From the NCBI GenBank assembly GCA_965214525.1, contig OZ243959.1:1488001-1552000 (forward strand): a stretch of DNA of 64,000 bases, written 5' to 3'. This DNA comes from Qipengyuania_B sp965214525. GTDB taxonomy: Bacteria > Pseudomonadota > Alphaproteobacteria > Sphingomonadales > Sphingomonadaceae. Positions 10,316 to 18,487 of this stretch are shown in pieces. A model generated the notes under the pieces. The model did no database searches. It saw nothing but the letters and a program-made list of their open reading frames with translations, and was not told where the DNA came from. Numbering within the stretch: the stretch's first letter is position 1; every line of letters begins with the position of its first letter. A program made the translations under genes and the position numbers.

Positions 10316-13018
10316 ATGGTCGAGATCTTCACCACCGGCGGCGGCGAGTACATCGTCAATGTCCTCAACGCCGTCGCCGCATGGACCGGTGCGGGCGGCT
10401 ACAAAAGCCTGATCCAGGTCGCGCTGGTAATGGGGTTCGCGCTTGCGGTGATCGTGGTGGCGTTCAACCAGGACTGGCGAGCGTGGCTCAACTGGTTCCT
10501 CGGCGCGACGCTCATCTACATGTGCCTGATGGTGCCGCGCATGGATGTGCAGGTCACCGATCGCGTCAATCCGAGCCTTGCTCCGGCCACTGTTGCGAAC
10601 GTCCCGCTGGGCCTCGCGCTGATGGCAAGCTTCACCAGCCAGGCTGGAGACTACCTCACGCGCTCGGCCGAGACCGTGTTCGGGCTTCCCGACGATCTCA
10701 ATTATTCGAAGAACGGCATGATCTACGGCGCGCGCCTGCTCGAAGCGACACGCTCGCTGCGCATCGCCGATCCTGAGTTCGCCGCCAATTTCGACGAACA
10801 CGTTCGCCAATGCGTTTTCTACGATCTGCTGCTCGGTCGCTACTCGATGAAGGAATTTTCCGAGAGCAATGACATCTGGGCGACCATTGCGCCCGGGAGC
10901 GCGGCACGCGCGCAGAAGTTCCTCACCCGCGAAGCCGATGACAGGGTTTCCGCCTCGATCGTCACCTGCCGCGAGGCCTACACCGCGCTCTCGAACCAGT
11001 GGGCGGGGATGATCGACGACATGACGCTCGTTGCCGGCCGCCAGCTCTACCCTAAGCAAACCGAAGCGCTCGCCAAGGCCAAGCTCATCGCCGATCTGCC
11101 GGTGGCTTACCAATATCTTACCGGGGTCTCGAAGGACGCGAGCAGCATTTTTCGCCAGGTCTTGACCATCAACGCGATGAACCAGGCAATGCACGGCTTT
11201 GCCGGAGCAAGCGGCGCATCGAGCGTCGATGTATTCGCGCAGACCCGCGCCGATATCCAGACCGAGCGAACGTATTCCTCGATCGCGCACAATGCGATGA
11301 AATGGGTGCCGATCCTCAATGTCGTGCTGACCGTGGTCTTCTACGCGCTTTTCCCGGTACTCTTCCCGCTGTTCCTGATGCCGCGGACCGGTCCGATCGC
11401 GCTGCGCGGCTATGTCACGGGCTTCTTCTACCTCGCCGCCTGGGGGCCGCTGTTCGTCATCCTCCACATGATCCTGATGCTTAAAGGCGCGGGCGATGTC
11501 GCCGCTGCGGGCGGTGCAAGCGGGCTCACGCTCGCGACCTTCTCCGGCATGACCGACGTCAACAATGATATCGGTATCCTTGCCGGCTATCTTGTCGCCT
11601 CGATCCCCTTCCTTGCGGGCGGCGTCGCGCGCGGGGCCATGGCGATCTCTGGACAGGCGACAAGCTACCTCAATCCGAGCCAGAACGCGGCCGAGGAAGC
11701 CGCACGCGAGGCGAGCACGGGCAATCTCTCGCTTGGCAACACCAGCCTTGAGAACTCGAACGTCTTCTCGCGCCAGTTTGCCCAGGCGAGCCTTGCACCA
11801 AACATCGCCTATGGCGCAGCGCAGTCGCGCGGCTTTGCCGACAACGGCACGCAAACGACCAGCTTCCCGCAAGCCGAGTTCGCGACCGTGCCGACCTCGA
11901 GCTACCCATTTACACCGACGCTTGGGCAGGACTTCTCGAGCAGGCTCGCGACCATGGCGAGCCAGAGCCGCGGCCAAAGCGAGACCTTTTCCAACCTTGC
12001 CCAGCAATCGACCAGCTCGGCGGTCACCCGCTTCAGCGAACTGCGCGATGCCTACACCCGCTCGCGCTCGAACGAGAGTGTCAGTGGGGTCTCGACCAGC
12101 GACAGCATCGGCAGCGCCTTCAGCGAAGTCGACAACGCTTCGAAGACACTCCAGCAGCAATTCGGGCTGTCGCGCCGTGCCGCCGACGACATCACCGTCT
12201 CGTGGTTCTTGAATGGGGATGCCGGTCTTGGGGTCAAAGGAGAACGAGGTTCGGTCAAGGGTACCCTTGGGTTGAAAGGTGGCCGGAACCAGACCTGGAC
12301 TGACAGTGATATCGGGATCGCCTCCGAGGACCGCTCACGCATCATGGGTGCGCTGCGTCAGATCTCGGACAGTCGCAGCTGGTCGAGCACGCGCGAGGGT
12401 TTCCTGCGCGAGACGAGCTCAAGCTCCGAAGCGCTGGTTTCGAGCAGTTCGGCCGGCATCACCACGTCGATCACCGAAGCGCAGAGCTATACCCGCGAAG
12501 CACGCCGCGCCGAGGAAATCGCCAGCCGCCTTGAGAACCAGGCAAGCTGGTACGAAAGTGCCAATGTCGCAGGCACGCTCAATCTCAGCCAGGCCTATCG
12601 CGAATGGGGCATGGCCGAGATCGACGCCAATCGGGATTACTACGGGCCAGTGCGCTTCGACGACATCGACTTCCAGATGAGTGCGCGAGGCCAGCAGCTC
12701 CAGGTGCGGTTCGTCGAAAGCTATGCGGACCAGCTCAACGCCGATATCGCGGACGACCTGGTTCTGCCGCCCTTTGCGCCCGTCGCTCGACCCGCGGTGG
12801 AGAGCGCAGATGGTGTCCGGGGATCGGTACGGCTTGGCGGGGTACAAGGAAGCCTAGGTGAACCTTCTAGCGAGCGCGAGGAAATCGCCCGAGATGTCGA
12901 TCGGGTCCAGCAACAAGGGGAACGGCGGGTCGGGACCGTGAAAGGATACCTCGACGGCAAGACCCGCGATGCCAAGGGAGCCTCGGCCGAAGCGGCCGAC
13001 GATGTGAAGGAATGGTAG
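10316..13018 (+). CDS. traG: F-type conjugation protein TraG
   Basis: TraG is a large inner-membrane protein. Its N-terminal half works in pilus assembly and its periplasmic C-terminal part in mating-pair stabilisation and entry exclusion. The 900-residue product (F TraG is 938) has membrane segments near residues 35-75 and 330-460 (NVVLTVVFYALFPVLFPLFL, FFYLAAWGPLFVILHMI), then a long polar, Ser-rich C-terminal half. The start chosen is the first ATG after the traH stop (MVEIFTTGGGEY, a typical TraG beginning). It is the last gene of the transfer operon; a gene on the other strand starts one base beyond it. Confidence 0.95.
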   Translation: MVEIFTTGGGEYIVNVLNAVAAWTGAGGYKSLIQVALVMGFALAVIVVAFNQDWRAWLNWFLGATLIYMCLMVPRMDVQVTDRVNPSLAPATVANVPLGLALMASFTSQAGDYLTRSAETVFGLPDDLNYSKNGMIYGARLLEATRSLRIADPEFAANFDEHVRQCVFYDLLLGRYSMKEFSESNDIWATIAPGSAARAQKFLTREADDRVSASIVTCREAYTALSNQWAGMIDDMTLVAGRQLYPKQTEALAKAKLIADLPVAYQYLTGVSKDASSIFRQVLTINAMNQAMHGFAGASGASSVDVFAQTRADIQTERTYSSIAHNAMKWVPILNVVLTVVFYALFPVLFPLFLMPRTGPIALRGYVTGFFYLAAWGPLFVILHMILMLKGAGDVAAAGGASGLTLATFSGMTDVNNDIGILAGYLVASIPFLAGGVARGAMAISGQATSYLNPSQNAAEEAAREASTGNLSLGNTSLENSNVFSRQFAQASLAPNIAYGAAQSRGFADNGTQTTSFPQAEFATVPTSSYPFTPTLGQDFSSRLATMASQSRGQSETFSNLAQQSTSSAVTRFSELRDAYTRSRSNESVSGVSTSDSIGSAFSEVDNASKTLQQQFGLSRRAADDITVSWFLNGDAGLGVKGERGSVKGTLGLKGGRNQTWTDSDIGIASEDRSRIMGALRQISDSRSWSSTREGFLRETSSSSEALVSSSSAGITTSITEAQSYTREARRAEEIASRLENQASWYESANVAGTLNLSQAYREWGMAEIDANRDYYGPVRFDDIDFQMSARGQQLQVRFVESYADQLNADIADDLVLPPFAPVARPAVESADGVRGSVRLGGVQGSLGEPSSEREEIARDVDRVQQQGERRVGTVKGYLDGKTRDAKGASAEAADDVKEW

Positions 13019-13019
13019 C

Positions 13020-13229
13020 TCAGATCATACCATCGTAGATGATCACATAGATCACAAAGGCGAGGAAAAGGACGCTGAACAGGATCAAGCCAACCTTGCC
13101 CCACGGATCTGCCCAGGTCTTCTTCCAGGTGTAGGAAGTAAGTCGGTTCTCGGCGATGGCCCGGTCGACTTCGCGAAAGCCTTCCCAGTCCTGCTTGCCG
13201 CCGGTGGGAGTATTGTCTGGATCGCTCAT
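13020..13229 (-). CDS. Small single-span membrane protein
   Basis: The 69-residue product has a polar N-terminus with WKKTWADPWGKV and one C-terminal membrane helix (about 46-66, VGLILFSVLFLAFVIYVIIY). It converges on traG with one base between the stops. A ribosome site (GAAGGAGAA) precedes the ATG, and the upstream region carries the purine-rich box AGAGGGGAGGGTGC shared with ardC. The function is unknown; by place it could be an entry-exclusion or transfer accessory protein, but nothing in the sequence proves that. Confidence 0.6.
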   Translation of the reverse strand: MSDPDNTPTGGKQDWEGFREVDRAIAENRLTSYTWKKTWADPWGKVGLILFSVLFLAFVIYVIIYDGMI

Positions 13230-13351
13230 TGCTCATTCTCCTTCAGGAGCAAACCTGCACCCTCCCCTCTGGGCTGCCACTCGCGTTGCCGCGAAAATAG
13301 CTGAAAACCATTGGGAAAGCGAGCACGGTGTCTTGGCTTGAAGGTCCAGAA

Positions 13352-13891
13352 ATGAAAGAAGGCGGAATGTCCGGGAAGGCGCCCCGCGATAATCTTGTCG
13401 AATTCCGGACCCGACGTGACCGGGGCACGGGAGCCGGACGCAGAAGCCTCGTTCTTCTTGGAGCTGGCGGTCTGCTCGTCGGCATTCTTGGAGGCCTGGT
13501 GGGTATTTATTGGCCATTTGGATCGGCGAGCGCCGAAGCGCGAACCACACACAGCTTTTCGGTTTGCGGCATGGTCAGGCGGACGTGCGTTGTAGATGGC
13601 GACACGATCTGGCTCGAAGGCGTGAAGATCAGGATCGCGGATATCGACACGCCGGAGATCTCGCAGCCCAGATGCGATAACGAATACGCCCTCGGCATCA
13701 AGGCACGCGACCGGCTCGTTGCATTGCTCAATGAAGGTGAATTCACTCTCTGGCCCATCGGCGATCGCGACGAAGATCAGTACGGTCGCAAATTGCGTGT
13801 TGTCATCCGCCAGGGTCGTTCGATTGGCGACCAGCTGGTTGCGGAAGGATTGGCACGAACCTGGACCGGCAGAAAGGAGCCATGGTGCTGA
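13352..13891 (+). CDS. Membrane-anchored thermonuclease (SNase) family protein
   Basis: The product (179 residues from this start) has one N-terminal membrane helix (LVLLGAGGLLVGILGGLVGIYW) and an outward-facing staphylococcal-nuclease-like domain: VVDGDTIWLEGVKIRIADIDTPE, a DRDEDQYGRKLRVV segment with the family's Asp/Arg residues, and a C-terminal GLARTWTG. Such small SNase proteins are common on conjugative elements and may clear DNA or act in the cell envelope during mating. I chose the ATG at 13352 for its GAAGG ribosome site; GTG 13328 and ATG 13367 are alternatives. It overlaps the next small gene. Confidence 0.8.
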   Translation: MKEGGMSGKAPRDNLVEFRTRRDRGTGAGRRSLVLLGAGGLLVGILGGLVGIYWPFGSASAEARTTHSFSVCGMVRRTCVVDGDTIWLEGVKIRIADIDTPEISQPRCDNEYALGIKARDRLVALLNEGEFTLWPIGDRDEDQYGRKLRVVIRQGRSIGDQLVAEGLARTWTGRKEPWC

Positions 13892-14022
13892 TGCGCGACT
13901 GGCGAAGCGATGAAGAGCGGGCACGTGACGATGCCAACGCGTGGAAACTCGAACTTGAGGCTGTGCTGATCGGCGCTGGCCTGCTTCTGATCTATGCCAC
14001 CACGTTCGGCTCGCTGTTTTGA
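13882..14022 (+). CDS. 46-residue membrane peptide
   Basis: This short reading frame starts at an ATG inside the end of the nuclease gene, with AAAGGAG placed just before it. It encodes a charged N-terminus (MRDWRSDEERARDDANAW) and a hydrophobic C-terminal helix (AVLIGAGLLLIYATTFG). Its TGA overlaps the next start, so the three genes from 13,352 to 14,213 look translationally coupled. No family was recognised; a single-span membrane microprotein is the likely topology. Confidence 0.55.
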   Translation: MVLMRDWRSDEERARDDANAWKLELEAVLIGAGLLLIYATTFGSLF

Positions 14023-14213
14023 CCCTCACCCGCGACCAGGAACTGTGGGGCATGGCACTGTGGGTCGAAAAGCAACACGGCAAGAACGGCGCTGCCTTCA
14101 TTGACGACAAGATCGGGCAATTGAGCCGCGCGAAGGACAACCAGGGGGTTGCACTTTGGCAGGACGTGGCCCGCCGGTTGGAGCAGCTGACACTGCGCCG
14201 CCGTCCTTCATGA
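14019..14213 (+). CDS. DUF6961-like small protein
   Basis: The 64-residue product (TRDQELWGMALWVEKQHG, FIDDKIGQL, GVALWQDVARRLEQL) follows a pattern I know from many sphingomonad proteins annotated DUF6961: LTREQELWG-A-V---HG---F---RI--LA---D--GV--W--IA-R---L. The function is unknown; the family is small, helical and common near mobile-element regulators. The start is a TTG overlapping the previous stop (TTGA). Its 3' half is overlapped in antisense by the gene on the minus strand. Confidence 0.6.
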   Translation: MTLTRDQELWGMALWVEKQHGKNGAAFIDDKIGQLSRAKDNQGVALWQDVARRLEQLTLRRRPS

Positions 14214-14394
14214 CCAGCGGCCTGTCGAAAGAATCGAGATAGGCTTCGAGCCTTTCGATGGTTCTGCGGCGCGGCCTGCGCCCCATCCGGAGGTCGAGTA
14301 CGAATCGCGGATCGCCAACCGCGCGCCGTCCAAAGCGCGTTGCCGAAATATGATGATCTTTCAGATGCTTTTCGATCCGTTCTAGCAAGGTCAT
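14098..14394 (-). CDS. Small putative HTH protein
   Basis: The N-terminal 58 residues (MTLLERIEKHLKDHHISATRFGRRAVGDPRFVLDLRMG...RLEAYLDSF) look like a conserved sphingomonad DNA-binding-like protein: an ISATRFGRRAVGDPRFV helix-turn-helix-like segment and a basic RRPRRRTIERLEAYL. The last 40 residues are low-complexity and lie antisense to the DUF6961-like gene, so they may be poorly conserved. It is transcribed divergently from the S24 repressor and may be controlled by the same operator region. No close functional relative is known to me. Confidence 0.5.
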   Translation of the reverse strand: MTLLERIEKHLKDHHISATRFGRRAVGDPRFVLDLRMGRRPRRRTIERLEAYLDSFDRPLVMKDGGAVSAAPTGGPRPAKVQPPGCPSRGSIARSCRQ

Positions 14395-14422
14395 GTCCCA
14401 TTCGCTCCGACTCGCAAATCCC

Positions 14423-14479
14423 TTGTGTTCTTGTTATGTTCTTAGTAGGATGGCATCCGCGAGTCTAGGAAAATTCCTA
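14423..14479 (+). promoter_or_regulatory. Promoter with LexA-type SOS box and inverted repeat before the S24 repressor
   Basis: A promoter-like pair TTGTGT (14423-14428) and TAGGAT (14446-14451) with a 17-base spacer overlaps GTTC-N7-GTTC at 14427-14441, the alphaproteobacterial LexA box. Downstream lies an inverted repeat TAGGAA-AA-TTCCTA (14466-14479), probably an operator of the S24 repressor itself. A related TTTCCTACA motif recurs in other control regions of the element. The region also separates the repressor from the minus-strand HTH gene, so it probably controls both. Confidence 0.6.
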
Positions 14480-14505
14480 CGATCAAGATTCGAAGGACAG
14501 GCGAA

Positions 14506-15141
14506 ATGGAACATGTGAGGGAAGAGCTCGACCGGCTGATCCTCAAAGGCGGATATGGCTACGCTTCGATATCGCGGCTGCTCGGCCGCAACCCTGCCTA
14601 TGTGCAGCAATTCATCAAGCGCGGCTCACCGCGAAAGCTTGATGATGAGGACCGAAAGACGCTTGCCTGCTTCTTTGGCGTCGACGAGCAATTACTTGGT
14701 GGTCCCGCCAATCCGGTCACCGACGGAATGGTCGAGATCCCCGTTCTCGATGTCGAGGCATCAGCTGGCTTCGGCGCGGTGGCTGCCAGTGAGACTGCAC
14801 ACACCCGGTTTGGGTTCGACGAGCGCTGGCTGCGGCATCTGACGTCCGCGAAGAGCGCGAGCCTGTCTATCGTTGGGGTCAAAGGTGACTCTATGGAACC
14901 CACTCTGAGCGATGGTGACGAGGTTCTGGTCGATGCATCAGATCATGGCTCGCGGCTGCGCGATGGGATCTACGTCCTTCGCTCTGATGATGCTCTCGTC
15001 GTGAAGCGGATTGCGATCAAGCCAGGTGGCCGGCAGATCACCATTGCCAGTGACAATCCGGCCTACCCGACCTGGCACGACATGGATCGATCTGAGGTGC
15101 ACGTAGTGGGCCGCGTCATCTGGTTTGGCCGAGCATTGTAG
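14506..15141 (+). CDS. S24 family repressor (CI/LexA-like)
   Basis: This is a 211-residue repressor with an N-terminal HTH region (about 1-65) and a C-terminal S24 autopeptidase domain. Ser129 in GDSMEP and Lys167 in VVKRI are the expected catalytic dyad, and Ala87-Gly88 in EASAGFG is a plausible self-cleavage site. By analogy with phage CI and SetR of SXT-type ICEs it would hold element genes silent until RecA-stimulated self-cleavage. The GTTC-N7-GTTC box in its promoter adds host LexA input. A stem-loop terminator follows. Confidence 0.85.
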   Translation: MEHVREELDRLILKGGYGYASISRLLGRNPAYVQQFIKRGSPRKLDDEDRKTLACFFGVDEQLLGGPANPVTDGMVEIPVLDVEASAGFGAVAASETAHTRFGFDERWLRHLTSAKSASLSIVGVKGDSMEPTLSDGDEVLVDASDHGSRLRDGIYVLRSDDALVVKRIAIKPGGRQITIASDNPAYPTWHDMDRSEVHVVGRVIWFGRAL

Positions 15142-15143
15142 CG

Positions 15144-15170
15144 GCAAGACGGGGCCTCTTGCGGGCTTTT
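15144..15170 (+). terminator. Stem-loop terminator after the S24 repressor
   Basis: GCAAGA (15144-15149) and TCTTGC (15157-15162) form a stem with a 7-base loop, followed by GGGCTTTT. It lies 3 bases after the repressor stop and would insulate the cargo cassette from repressor transcription. The 210 bases from here to the cassette's first ATG hold no other clear signal. Confidence 0.5.
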
Positions 15171-15380
15171 GGAGCATAGCAAGCGGACATCATGGAAGCA
15201 GTTCGTTTGGGGGCATCCACAAGTTTTCCGCCACCGCTGTTTGGTCATCTCTTTTCTGGAGATATCAAGGCTATTGATTCCCCCAAAGAATTCGAAGGCC
15301 GGACCCAAATAAGCGATGCAGTTGGCAATAGTCATAAGTACTGACTCAATCGCGACGCGTTTTTCCGTGCTGGTCAAGCT

Positions 15381-16562
15381 ATGCGAACGGCAGTCTACTG
15401 CAGCCTCGACATGATTAACGCTCTCGCCCTCAATCTCATCGCTACCGTCATGAACTGGGACAATGAGCGCGCTACCGCCGAATATGCGTGGCTACGGCTT
15501 ATGTCGTCGATGAAGTATGATGGCTACTCGGACTTCCGCGCCGGCGTGAGGTTTCTCGAGAGCCTTGTATCCTGGCTGCGACAGTTCGAGCAGCAAGACC
15601 GAGAGGCAGCGTACGCTTTCGTACAGGAGCGGATGGTATATATCTCGACCGCCGAGATGCAGCGCATAATCGAGAACTTCATCCCTGAGACCGTGACGCC
15701 ATACTTGCGCAAGGCTGTGGCCGCCGAGCTTGGAATCAAACCATACGAGGTGTGGCGGACGCAGGCCGGCGCCAAGGCCTTTCTTGAGCATCAGCGCCGT
15801 TGCCTCTTTGTGGGGCTGAGCGACGGGAGCCGCATCGACGTACTTCGGCGCGCGAACTCAGGCCGACTGTCGCAGGAGCAGGTCGTACCGATGCTGAACG
15901 TCGACAACGAGAAATGGAAGGGCCTTGGCAAGGATCTTCGCGGTGAACTTGGCGACGACGCCCGCTTCCAGGATGTCTACCTCATCGACGATTTCACTGC
16001 TTCAGGAACGACCTTCATCCGCTTCCCGGATGGCGAGCCGAAGGGCAAGCTCGCGAAGTTCGAGCAAAACGCCCAAGAGGCGCGCAAGGCGCTGAAGGAC
16101 GATTTCCCGCTCGCTGACGGCTATACGTTGCATATCCACCACTACGTCTCGACCGCTCAGGCCTGCCAAGCGCTGGAAGGGCGCGTCGCCGAGGCAGGTG
16201 AGAAGCTGACAGACCCCAGCTTCGGCGAAGCCCACATTACGGAAGGAATGCGGTTACCTGCCGTTCTTCCGATCGGGACGAGTGGCACAGAAGACGCCAT
16301 GGTCGCCGTCGCCCCGTCGGACGAACCCTATTTCGGCCTCTGCGGAACCTACTACGACCACAACCTCTTTGAGCGGCTCGAGAAGCACTGCAAGGAGGCA
16401 GGACAAGTTGACATGAGGTATGGCTACGCAAATTGCGCTTTACCGCTGGTTCTCGAGCACAACACGCCCAACAATTCAATTCCGATCCTCTGGGCGGAGA
16501 CTCAGGGCAAGCTCGGCCACCCGATGCGCCCCCTGTTTCGACGGCGCGATAGACACGGATAA
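15381..16562 (+). CDS. PRTase-like protein of a conflict-system cassette (PRTase-CE type)
   Basis: The 393-residue protein carries a phosphoribosyltransferase PRPP-binding loop, VYLIDDFTASGTTF, with the DDFTASGTT core at residues 203-211. The N-terminal 190 residues are helical (NWDNERATAEYAWLRLM, YSDFRAGVRFLESLVSWL). The C-terminal end LPLVLEHNTPNNSIPILWAET...PLFRRRDRHG is strongly patterned. It matches my memory of a family named PRTase-CE, predicted in bacterial conflict systems. Housekeeping PRTases are much shorter. It is the first gene of an operon, 5 bases before the ATPase; no good ribosome site precedes the ATG, so the start is uncertain. The substrate base and product are unknown. 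Confidence 0.7.
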   Translation: MRTAVYCSLDMINALALNLIATVMNWDNERATAEYAWLRLMSSMKYDGYSDFRAGVRFLESLVSWLRQFEQQDREAAYAFVQERMVYISTAEMQRIIENFIPETVTPYLRKAVAAELGIKPYEVWRTQAGAKAFLEHQRRCLFVGLSDGSRIDVLRRANSGRLSQEQVVPMLNVDNEKWKGLGKDLRGELGDDARFQDVYLIDDFTASGTTFIRFPDGEPKGKLAKFEQNAQEARKALKDDFPLADGYTLHIHHYVSTAQACQALEGRVAEAGEKLTDPSFGEAHITEGMRLPAVLPIGTSGTEDAMVAVAPSDEPYFGLCGTYYDHNLFERLEKHCKEAGQVDMRYGYANCALPLVLEHNTPNNSIPILWAETQGKLGHPMRPLFRRRDRHG

Positions 16563-16567
16563 CGACG

Positions 16568-18487
16568 ATGGCGAACCCCTTTCTGCGCCGCGCGACCGAA
16601 TACGTCCGTGATGACGCCTCATTCCTGTCAATCGTGAGCCCCACACCGCTCACAACTTTTCTCGCGAAGAGCCAGCACAAGGACGACGTGTTCGAAGTGC
16701 CGGTGCGTATCATCGGGTCGCCTGGTAGCGGCAAGACCATGCTGGCGACTCTCGCTGAATTTAAGATGGTCGAGGCAATTCTCAAGGACCTGTCCAACCC
16801 CACCAACCGCACACTTGCCGCTGCGCTAGCGAAGGCGGGCTTTCTCGAGTCCGAGGTTCCTCGGGTCGCCGCCGTCCGGGTGCCTATGGAGTCCGAATAT
16901 CACGAATTTTGGGAGTTGCCCTACGAGCCGGCGGTTAGGACCAAGCTCGCCTTCTGGCTCGTCCAGGCGCGGGCGATGCTCGGTCTTATCAGGAACCTCA
17001 CGGCAAACAGGACGCGCGGCCTGGACGGCATCCGGTTCGTGCCTCGCGCCGACTACGAGGCACATCTTGAGCAGATCGGCGGCCTTACCGCCGAAGGAGT
17101 GCGCGACAGGGCGCTCGCCGTCCAGCGCGCTATCTACTCCATCGGAGCCGGCCTGCGTCCGCCGAAACTCGCTGACCTACCGGAGGACGCGACTGCCCCC
17201 TACGCGCCGTTCGACGCGATCCAGCGCGTTAGCATCGACTGGCGGGGCAAAGAAATCGACGTCAGCCCCCTCGTAATGCTCGACGACGTTCACGCGCTGC
17301 ATCACGATCAGCTCGAGGCAATGTTCGAAACGCTGTCGCACCGCGAGATGCGTTTCGGCCGTTGGATGATGATGCGCCTCGACGCGCTTAGCCCCGGTGC
17401 CGTCCTTCGCTCTCCCGGCGCCCAACCGTCGCACGGCCGCACGACCGGACGCGACTTTGTTGATATCCGCATGCAGGTCAACGAAGAAGGAAAGAAGGGT
17501 GCCGCTCGCTCGCAATTCCGCACTATGGCGAAAGACATGGCCAAGCGCTACCTTCCGTTGGTCGAGACACTACGCAACAGAGGCGCGACCGACATCGAGC
17601 GGCTGCTCCCCTCCGAACCTCCCACTGTGTCCGCAGGCCAACTTCGCACGTTCGCCGAAAAAGTCGACCGGGAGCAGAGTAAGCTAGGCGTCAGTTCGGT
17701 GAGACGGGCAGAGATCGACCAGCTCGTCGCAGACTTCCTCGGTCGCTCGGCCTCCTACGACAACGGACCCGAAGTTGCGCTCGCGATGGTCCGCATCCTG
17801 ATGCATCGATACGCTGTCCGCATCGCCCGGGCGGCGCCTTCGCTATTCGAAGAATTCGACCCCGACCCAAAGACCCCTCTAAAGGCCGATGCCGATGTCG
17901 CGCACGGCGCAAGGCTACACCTGCACCACGAGCTCGGCCGCCCATTCCACTTCGGAATCGACGATATCTGCGACGCTAGCAACGAGAACGCCGAGGTTTT
18001 CCTGCAATACGCCGGCGAACTCGTGGCCAACATCGAGACCCGCGCAATCCGAAACGAGGAGTTGCCCCTCCCCTCAAGGGTTCAACAAAAGGTCCTTTCC
18101 GGCAAGGCACGCAAGATCATGGAAGGCTGGGCGTTCCCACAGGCCACCCGCGTGCGCTCTCTCGTCGATACGATCGCCAAGGATTGCTTGGCGGAGTCTC
18201 AACTACCAAACGCACCGCTTGGTGCCGGAGCCAACGCAGTGGCAATTCTTGAAGAGGAGATGCAGACCCTTCCTCTAGACGACGAACTGGGCGCAGTACT
18301 CAAGCACGCCATCGCCAACGGCGCCATAACAATCGAGCGGGAATACGGCCAAGGCGGAAAGCTTTGGGCGCTAATCGAATTGACCGGGACTGTCAGTCTC
18401 GTACACGGGCTGACCTATAATCGAGGGGGGTTCTTGCCGAAGCGAGTTGGCTACCTTCGCGAGGCCGCAGGCCTTACCGATGCGTGA
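16568..18487 (+). CDS. P-loop ATPase of the PRTase cassette
   Basis: The 639-residue protein has a Walker A motif GSPGSGKT at residues 50-57 and a Walker B VMLDDVH with Asp239-Asp240, separated by a long helical insert. After the ATPase core come helical segments with no recognised domain. The layout (early P-loop, DD in Walker B, large C-terminal part) suits an AAA+/STAND-like sensor or remodeler rather than a transporter or helicase. It begins 5 bases after the PRTase gene and overlaps the next gene by 8 bases. I do not recognise a named family. Confidence 0.7.
   Translation: MANPFLRRATEYVRDDASFLSIVSPTPLTTFLAKSQHKDDVFEVPVRIIGSPGSGKTMLATLAEFKMVEAILKDLSNPTNRTLAAALAKAGFLESEVPRVAAVRVPMESEYHEFWELPYEPAVRTKLAFWLVQARAMLGLIRNLTANRTRGLDGIRFVPRADYEAHLEQIGGLTAEGVRDRALAVQRAIYSIGAGLRPPKLADLPEDATAPYAPFDAIQRVSIDWRGKEIDVSPLVMLDDVHALHHDQLEAMFETLSHREMRFGRWMMMRLDALSPGAVLRSPGAQPSHGRTTGRDFVDIRMQVNEEGKKGAARSQFRTMAKDMAKRYLPLVETLRNRGATDIERLLPSEPPTVSAGQLRTFAEKVDREQSKLGVSSVRRAEIDQLVADFLGRSASYDNGPEVALAMVRILMHRYAVRIARAAPSLFEEFDPDPKTPLKADADVAHGARLHLHHELGRPFHFGIDDICDASNENAEVFLQYAGELVANIETRAIRNEELPLPSRVQQKVLSGKARKIMEGWAFPQATRVRSLVDTIAKDCLAESQLPNAPLGAGANAVAILEEEMQTLPLDDELGAVLKHAIANGAITIEREYGQGGKLWALIELTGTVSLVHGLTYNRGGFLPKRVGYLREAAGLTDA

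Noticed and set aside
15063..15377. 104-codon minus-strand frame between the S24 repressor and the PRTase gene
   Set aside because: Half of it is antisense to the repressor gene, there is no ribosome site, and the product has no recognisable pattern.
15381..16562. Reading the PRTase-like gene as a housekeeping phosphoribosyltransferase (pyrE, apt or ComF type)
   Set aside because: The protein is twice the usual length, the PRPP loop lies late, and the flanking helical regions and partners do not fit purine or pyrimidine salvage.
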